Part shown: piece by piece, positions 13,929 through 16,115 of the stretch | How the letters are laid out: each line of letters begins with the position of its first letter | Position numbering within the stretch: position 1 is the first letter of the stretch | Source: CAZGWJ01 sp964529445 | GTDB lineage: Bacteria > Oederibacteriota > Muellerivitia > Muellerivitales > Muellerivitaceae | NCBI GenBank assembly: GCA_964529445.1 | Contig: CAZGWJ010000063.1 | Location: 1 to 16,115 of the forward strand | Reading direction: 5' to 3' | Length of the DNA: 16,115 nt | Translations under genes and position numbers: made by a program | Notes under the pieces: model-generated | Seen by the model: only the letters and a program-made list of their open reading frames with translations | The model's database searches: none | What the model was told of the DNA's origin: nothing

Positions 13929-15095
13929 TTAACCGGCCTTGAGAATGGCGGGAAGCGCCTGGTCCAGCCGTTTCAGACCCTCTTGGAATTCCTCCGGTTC
14001 GCCCAGGAGACTCACCACCAAAAAGTCTCCCTCCATCTCGTAGAACGAACCGGGGTGGACCGCCAGGGATGCCTTGAGGATCAGCCCTGAAGCCACCGAC
14101 TCGTCATCCACCCCTTGATCCGGCAGTTCCAGCAAGCCGTACCAACCGCCCTGGGCCGGCCAGACCTTCAAGCCAACCCCTTTCCACCCGTACCCTTCAA
14201 GGAGCTTCCGGTTCCCGCGGACCCTGTTCCGGATCATTTCCGTCATTCCGGGGGCCAAGGCGAGGATGTCCCTCAAAGCGGCCTGGACGGGCGTATTGAC
14301 CGAGAGGTAGGCATCAGCGGCGAATTCCAGCCGTTCGCGGGCCTCACGCAGGAGGTCCGTCGGCCCCCCCATGCGGATCCAGGAGAGCTTCCACCCGGGC
14401 AGTCCGAGGGTTTTTGAAAGCCCGCCCAGCCGGAAGGTCAAGATGCCGGGATCCTTCGGAAAGCCCGGAAGGACGCCTTCGGCGTAATCCCTGAACACCT
14501 CGTCCGAAACGAGCGCCATTCCCGATCGGGCGCATCTTTCGATCAACCCTTCCATCGTCTTCCCGTCGAACCAGGTTCCCGTCGGATTGTGGGGGCTGAT
14601 GGTGACCAGGACCCGGCTTTGTTCCGAGATTCGCCTCTCCAGGCTTTCCCGGTCCAACGGCCATCCCGGTTCACGGCGGAGGCGGTAGGGAAGTACCCGG
14701 ATACCGTCCAGGCGTGCCAGGTGCTCCAGCAGGGGATATCCCGGCAAAGGGATGTGGACATCCTGCCCCGGATCGGCCAACAGGCGGAAGAGGAGGGAAT
14801 ATGCCTCGCTGGTGCTGGCCGTGAGAAAAAGATCCCCGGCATCCACGGGATCGTCCGCCGTGGACAGGTATTCCGCCAATGCCTTCCGGGCGGTTTCCGT
14901 ACCCCTCGGGTCCGGTTCGTAATCCAGGTTTTCAGGCCGCGCGAGGACCTTCGAGAGGGCCTCCGGGTAACGAAACCCGCAACGGGACGGGTTGGAAACG
15001 GTCAGGTCGATCAGGTCGGAAGATGGCACGCTCTCCAAGCTCTTGAAGTACTCGTTGGGCCCCAACTCTTCGGGTATCCTGTTTGAAAAGGCCAT
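13929..15095 (-). CDS. PLP-dependent class I/II aminotransferase without the usual C-terminal Arg
   Basis: The 388-aa protein has the fold type I set: ASTSEAYSLLFRLL (PLP phosphate region, 93-106), PGYPLLEHLARL, SPHNPTGTW with Asn170, SDEVFRDY with Asp198 and Tyr204, and the Schiff-base Lys228 in LGGLSKTLGLPGWKLSWI. The conserved substrate-carboxylate Arg near the C-terminus (usual pattern yiRlsf) is replaced by Val in VHPGSFYEMEGDFLVVSLLGEPEEF. Similar VHPGYFYDF..YLVLSLL endings occur, as I remember, in a clade of uncharacterised bacterial aminotransferases. The substrate is therefore unlikely to be bound like aspartate; I leave it open. ATG 15095 has GGAGGACGA just upstream. The longer in-frame extension to 15395 is not coding-like. 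Confidence 0.88.
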   Translation of the reverse strand: MAFSNRIPEELGPNEYFKSLESVPSSDLIDLTVSNPSRCGFRYPEALSKVLARPENLDYEPDPRGTETARKALAEYLSTADDPVDAGDLFLTASTSEAYSLLFRLLADPGQDVHIPLPGYPLLEHLARLDGIRVLPYRLRREPGWPLDRESLERRISEQSRVLVTISPHNPTGTWFDGKTMEGLIERCARSGMALVSDEVFRDYAEGVLPGFPKDPGILTFRLGGLSKTLGLPGWKLSWIRMGGPTDLLREARERLEFAADAYLSVNTPVQAALRDILALAPGMTEMIRNRVRGNRKLLEGYGWKGVGLKVWPAQGGWYGLLELPDQGVDDESVASGLILKASLAVHPGSFYEMEGDFLVVSLLGEPEEFQEGLKRLDQALPAILKAG

Positions 15096-15625
15096 TCGTC
15101 CTCCATCGAGCATCCCCTGAGAAGCACACCTGCAAGTCCAGCATCTTGAGGGCCCGCGGCGACGCACCGCATCGTCCAGGGACCGGTTATCAATACACTT
15201 TCGAACGATTTCCGGCAGGGAACATCCCCCGAAAGCCCCCGCGGGGATAAACCCATTGTCTTTTATCACGAATCCGGCGTACTTCAAGTTGTCATCGGCA
15301 AGGAGTGCCCACCACAACACCAAAAAACCTTTCCCAATGGGCCCGAAAGCGATCTCGGCATCTGCGGAACATGAAAACATCACCATTCCGGCCACTCAAC
15401 CTGTTTGTTTACAGCGCCTTCATGACCCCATTTCAGCGATTTCACGGGGTAATAACGGTGTTGCACCAACTCGAAAATCTTTCAAATAAACGGCAATTAA
15501 ATGCAAAATTGAGCCATTCGGGTCGTTTCAAAATGCAATGCCGACATGGACCGGATGGATTTCGCCGAAAGAGTCCACGATTTACGTCTGAGCCGCTGAT
15601 GCCAAAGAACTTGAGAGCTTTCACT
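15096..15625. other. Gene-free stretch of about 530 bp, AT-richer in its right half
   Basis: I see no credible gene here. The ORFs have unusual, Cys/Trp/Arg-rich translations. From about 15461 to 15540 G+C falls to about 40% (by eye), well below the rest. AAATGCAA occurs twice (near 15498 and 15532), and CCCCATTTCAGCGATTTCACGGGG (15426-15449) can pair at its ends. This may be the border or attachment region of an element carrying the neighbouring recombinase. No tRNA or att core was recognised, and no clear promoter for the aminotransferase. Confidence 0.5.
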
Positions 15626-16115
15626 TCAAGCGTTTTTTGTTTCCCGGCGGGTATTTCGACGGAACCGGCGCAGCATCCCGGGGGCAAAATCATCAGGTCC
15701 CAGTTTCAAGGCGTACTTATTGAAGGCCCTGCGGTGGGTCTCCCGGGCCTGGCTCGAGGCGATTTTCACATAGTTCTCGCTGACCACGATGCTGGAGTGG
15801 CCCATCAAATCCCGGATTTCGTAGACGGAAGCGCCGGATTCCGCCAGGCAGGTTCCGAAGGTATGCCTCAGGACGTGCACGGTCATCCCATCGGCATCCG
15901 GAAGGTTCGCCCAATGGGCCGCCGTCTTGACCCATTTCTCGAGGGTTCGCGGATCGATGGGTAGCCCTGCATCCCTGGGGCTCGAGAAGACGTAGGGCGA
16001 CCCGGAGGGGTCCCCCTCCTGCTCATAACGCGCGAAAAGGTCCTTGAAGAGGGTCCTGGCCGCTTCCGTGATCGGAACCTGCCTCTCCTTGTCGCCTTTG
16101 CCGAGAACCGTGATG
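15626..16115 (-). CDS. Tyrosine recombinase/phage-type integrase, C-terminal catalytic part (5' end outside window)
   Basis: The minus-strand frame is open from the window edge to TGA at 15628-15626, about 162 residues. It shows the C-terminal half of the catalytic domain: ITVLGKGDKERQVPIT (beta-hairpin with the conserved Lys), then HVLRHTFGTCLAESGASVYEIRDLMGHSSI with the HxLRH box and the second His, and the nucleophile Tyr in SENYVKIASS. About 40 residues follow the Tyr, longer than in XerC/XerD. The ATG at 15886 is internal and not the start. Base composition is like the host genes. The enzyme cuts and joins DNA at att sites; whether it is a phage, ICE or integron-type integrase cannot be told from this half. 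Confidence 0.9.
   Translation of the reverse strand, partial: ITVLGKGDKERQVPITEAARTLFKDLFARYEQEGDPSGSPYVFSSPRDAGLPIDPRTLEKWVKTAAHWANLPDADGMTVHVLRHTFGTCLAESGASVYEIRDLMGHSSIVVSENYVKIASSQARETHRRAFNKYALKLGPDDFAPGMLRRFRRNTRRETKNA

Noticed and set aside
15096..15395. N-terminal extension of the aminotransferase ORF by 100 residues (and a possible small minus-strand gene)
   Set aside because: The translation is Cys/Trp/Arg-rich with rare codons, unlike neighbours, and ATG 15095 has a good Shine-Dalgarno and gives the normal family length.
15256..15489. Plus-strand ORF of 77 aa
   Set aside because: No Shine-Dalgarno, no recognisable motif, and it lies in the low-GC gene-free stretch.
15442..15693. 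Minus-strand ORF of 83 aa overlapping the recombinase 3' end
   Set aside because: It overlaps a well-supported gene in another frame and its codon use is not like that of the host genes.

Overview
The window is a GC-rich (by eye roughly 60-65% G+C) piece of a bacterial chromosome. It comes from a draft or metagenome scaffold, because a run of exactly 100 N sits at 9171-9270. A C-terminal outer-membrane-type beta-barrel points to a diderm. The T/P-rich linker followed by a FlgD/sorting-like C-terminal domain in the protease resembles proteins I remember from uncultured lineages such as Elusimicrobiota or FCPU426. The order HU/IHF - MerR - tRNA-Pro - RpoS-like sigma - apt recalls deltaproteobacterial genomes. 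I cannot fix the phylum from the sequence.

Left part (1-5014, + strand): the 3' part of a DUF2723-type membrane protein with a C-terminal TPR domain; a FabD-fold protein that has lost the catalytic serine and histidine; and a secreted subtilase with a T/P-rich linker and a C-terminal beta-domain.

Housekeeping operon (promoter 5072-5100, genes 5142-8880): der, plsY, gpsA, an HU/IHF-family gene and a MerR-family regulator are packed with ATGA or short overlaps. They link ribosome assembly, phospholipid precursor synthesis and DNA architecture in one transcript.

Stable-RNA region (8881-9550): a promoter, at least two copies of a 116-bp tandem repeat that each carry the first 19 nt of tRNA-Pro, the assembly gap, then intact tRNA-Pro(GGG) and tRNA-Pro(CGG). 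This repeat array is the most unusual structure in the window.

Second operon (9768-11575): acylphosphatase, a group 2 (RpoS/RpoD-like) sigma factor and adenine phosphoribosyltransferase. A strong promoter lies inside the end of apt and drives tRNA-Arg(CCT), which is followed after only 19 nt by a beta-helix/beta-barrel surface protein. A membrane-anchored TPR protein follows.

Right part (13929-16115, - strand): a class I/II aminotransferase without the usual substrate-carboxylate arginine, an AT-richer gene-free stretch of about 530 bp, and the C-terminal half of a tyrosine recombinase cut by the window edge. This end probably marks the border of an integrated element. I found no CRISPR array and no recognisable multi-gene defence system.
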